Shown piece after piece: positions 63,801 to 64,000 of a DNA stretch of 64,000 nt (its first letter is position 1; each line of letters begins with the position of its first letter). The position numbers and the translations under genes were made by a program. Under the pieces are notes generated by a model. It did no database searches and was not told the DNA's origin. It saw only the letters and a program-made list of their open reading frames with translations. Source of the DNA: Paenibacillus glacialis (GTDB taxonomy: Bacteria; Bacillota; Bacilli; Paenibacillales; Paenibacillaceae); NCBI RefSeq assembly GCF_001637205.1, contig NZ_LVJH01000039.1, positions 1 through 64,000 of the forward strand. The letters run 5' to 3'.

Positions 63801-64000
63801 TCAAATGAAATAAATGGATCGGCCATCGTCAAACGATGCGCTTCTGCATCAGAGAGACCTACATATAAATTCGCTGTACCGTCCAAATTCCGTACGAGCC
63901 CTCCACTGAAAACGACATCTCTCAAATCGGGACGTTTCGATACACCTGGTACAAATTCAGCACGAACGGCAATCAATCGAATATCCGAAAATTCACGTGT
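63801..64000 (-). CDS. GH130 phosphorylase, C-terminal part (cut by window end)
   Basis: The frame open to the window edge reads DVVFSGGLVRNLDGTANLYV then GLSDAEAHRLTMADPF before a TGA. This is the closing blade of a GH130 propeller. It differs from the C-terminus of the downstream GH130 protein, so it is a second, distinct subfamily member and not a duplicate. The next gene's start is 20 bp on, implying one operon. Confidence 0.85.

Noticed and set aside
1-64000. CRISPR array, tRNA, rRNA, prophage or toxin-antitoxin module
   Set aside because: No regularly spaced repeats, no conserved RNA gene segments and no phage structural or integrase genes were seen.

Overview
The window looks like chromosome of a spore-forming Firmicute of the Paenibacillaceae, most probably Paenibacillus. 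This rests on gene content (LplB/LplC-type sugar permeases, a stalk-domain NlpC/P60 hydrolase, bacterial nitric oxide synthase, a Bce-type peptide resistance module, a Btr-like regulator, GH130/GH2 mannan enzymes), on moderate to low G+C, and on frequent TTG starts behind strong AGGAGG-type ribosome sites. I see no rRNA, tRNA, CRISPR array, intact insertion sequence or prophage.

Layout. 0-5.5 kb: a small repeat-bearing protein, a dead histidine-kinase remnant, a YkoP-like protein next to a membrane-anchored polysaccharide deacetylase, a chemoreceptor and an APH-fold kinase. 5.6-14.2 kb: a one-direction sugar operon (GH20 hexosaminidase, two permeases, lipoprotein binding protein, ROK repressor, secreted barrel protein). 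14.4-19.6 kb: a small dimeric-barrel protein, an ECF-like sigma factor with a cysteine tail, a divergent EamA transporter/LysR pair, a metallophosphoesterase and a guanylate-kinase-like protein. 19.7-24.2 kb: a Bce-type two-component system and ABC transporter with a recognisable operator. 24.2-34 kb: ring-cleaving dioxygenase, TetR/MFS pair with a perfect 24-bp palindrome, NlpC/P60 protein, Ada, pentapeptide protein, beta-lactamase-fold protein and a MerR regulator.

34.5-53 kb is the main accessory region: an iron-siderophore uptake island with seven Fur-box-like sites. It has a FecCDE-type importer, four siderophore-binding lipoproteins (one a pseudogene with a frameshift and a stop), two exporter-fold ABC proteins plus an MFS protein arranged like YbtP-YbtQ-YbtX, a PchR/YbtA-like AraC regulator, another exporter-fold ABC protein, a Btr-like AraC/binding-domain fusion, and a YcgT-like ferredoxin/flavodoxin reductase. 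No siderophore biosynthesis gene is visible, so the island looks built for uptake, possibly of siderophores made by others, with intracellular release through the reductase.

53-59 kb: an orphan sensor kinase, a WYL-regulator remnant, DinB-family protein, nitric oxide synthase followed by a tiny unknown protein, a lysoplasmalogenase-like membrane protein and a nitronate monooxygenase-like flavoprotein. 59-64 kb (minus strand): a beta-mannoside locus with two tandem GH130 phosphorylases (the first cut by the window end), a GH2 beta-mannosidase and a zinc alcohol dehydrogenase.

Functions are assigned by reading translated sequence and motifs only; no database search was run. Start sites were moved from the longest frame wherever a ribosome-binding site clearly favoured an internal start.
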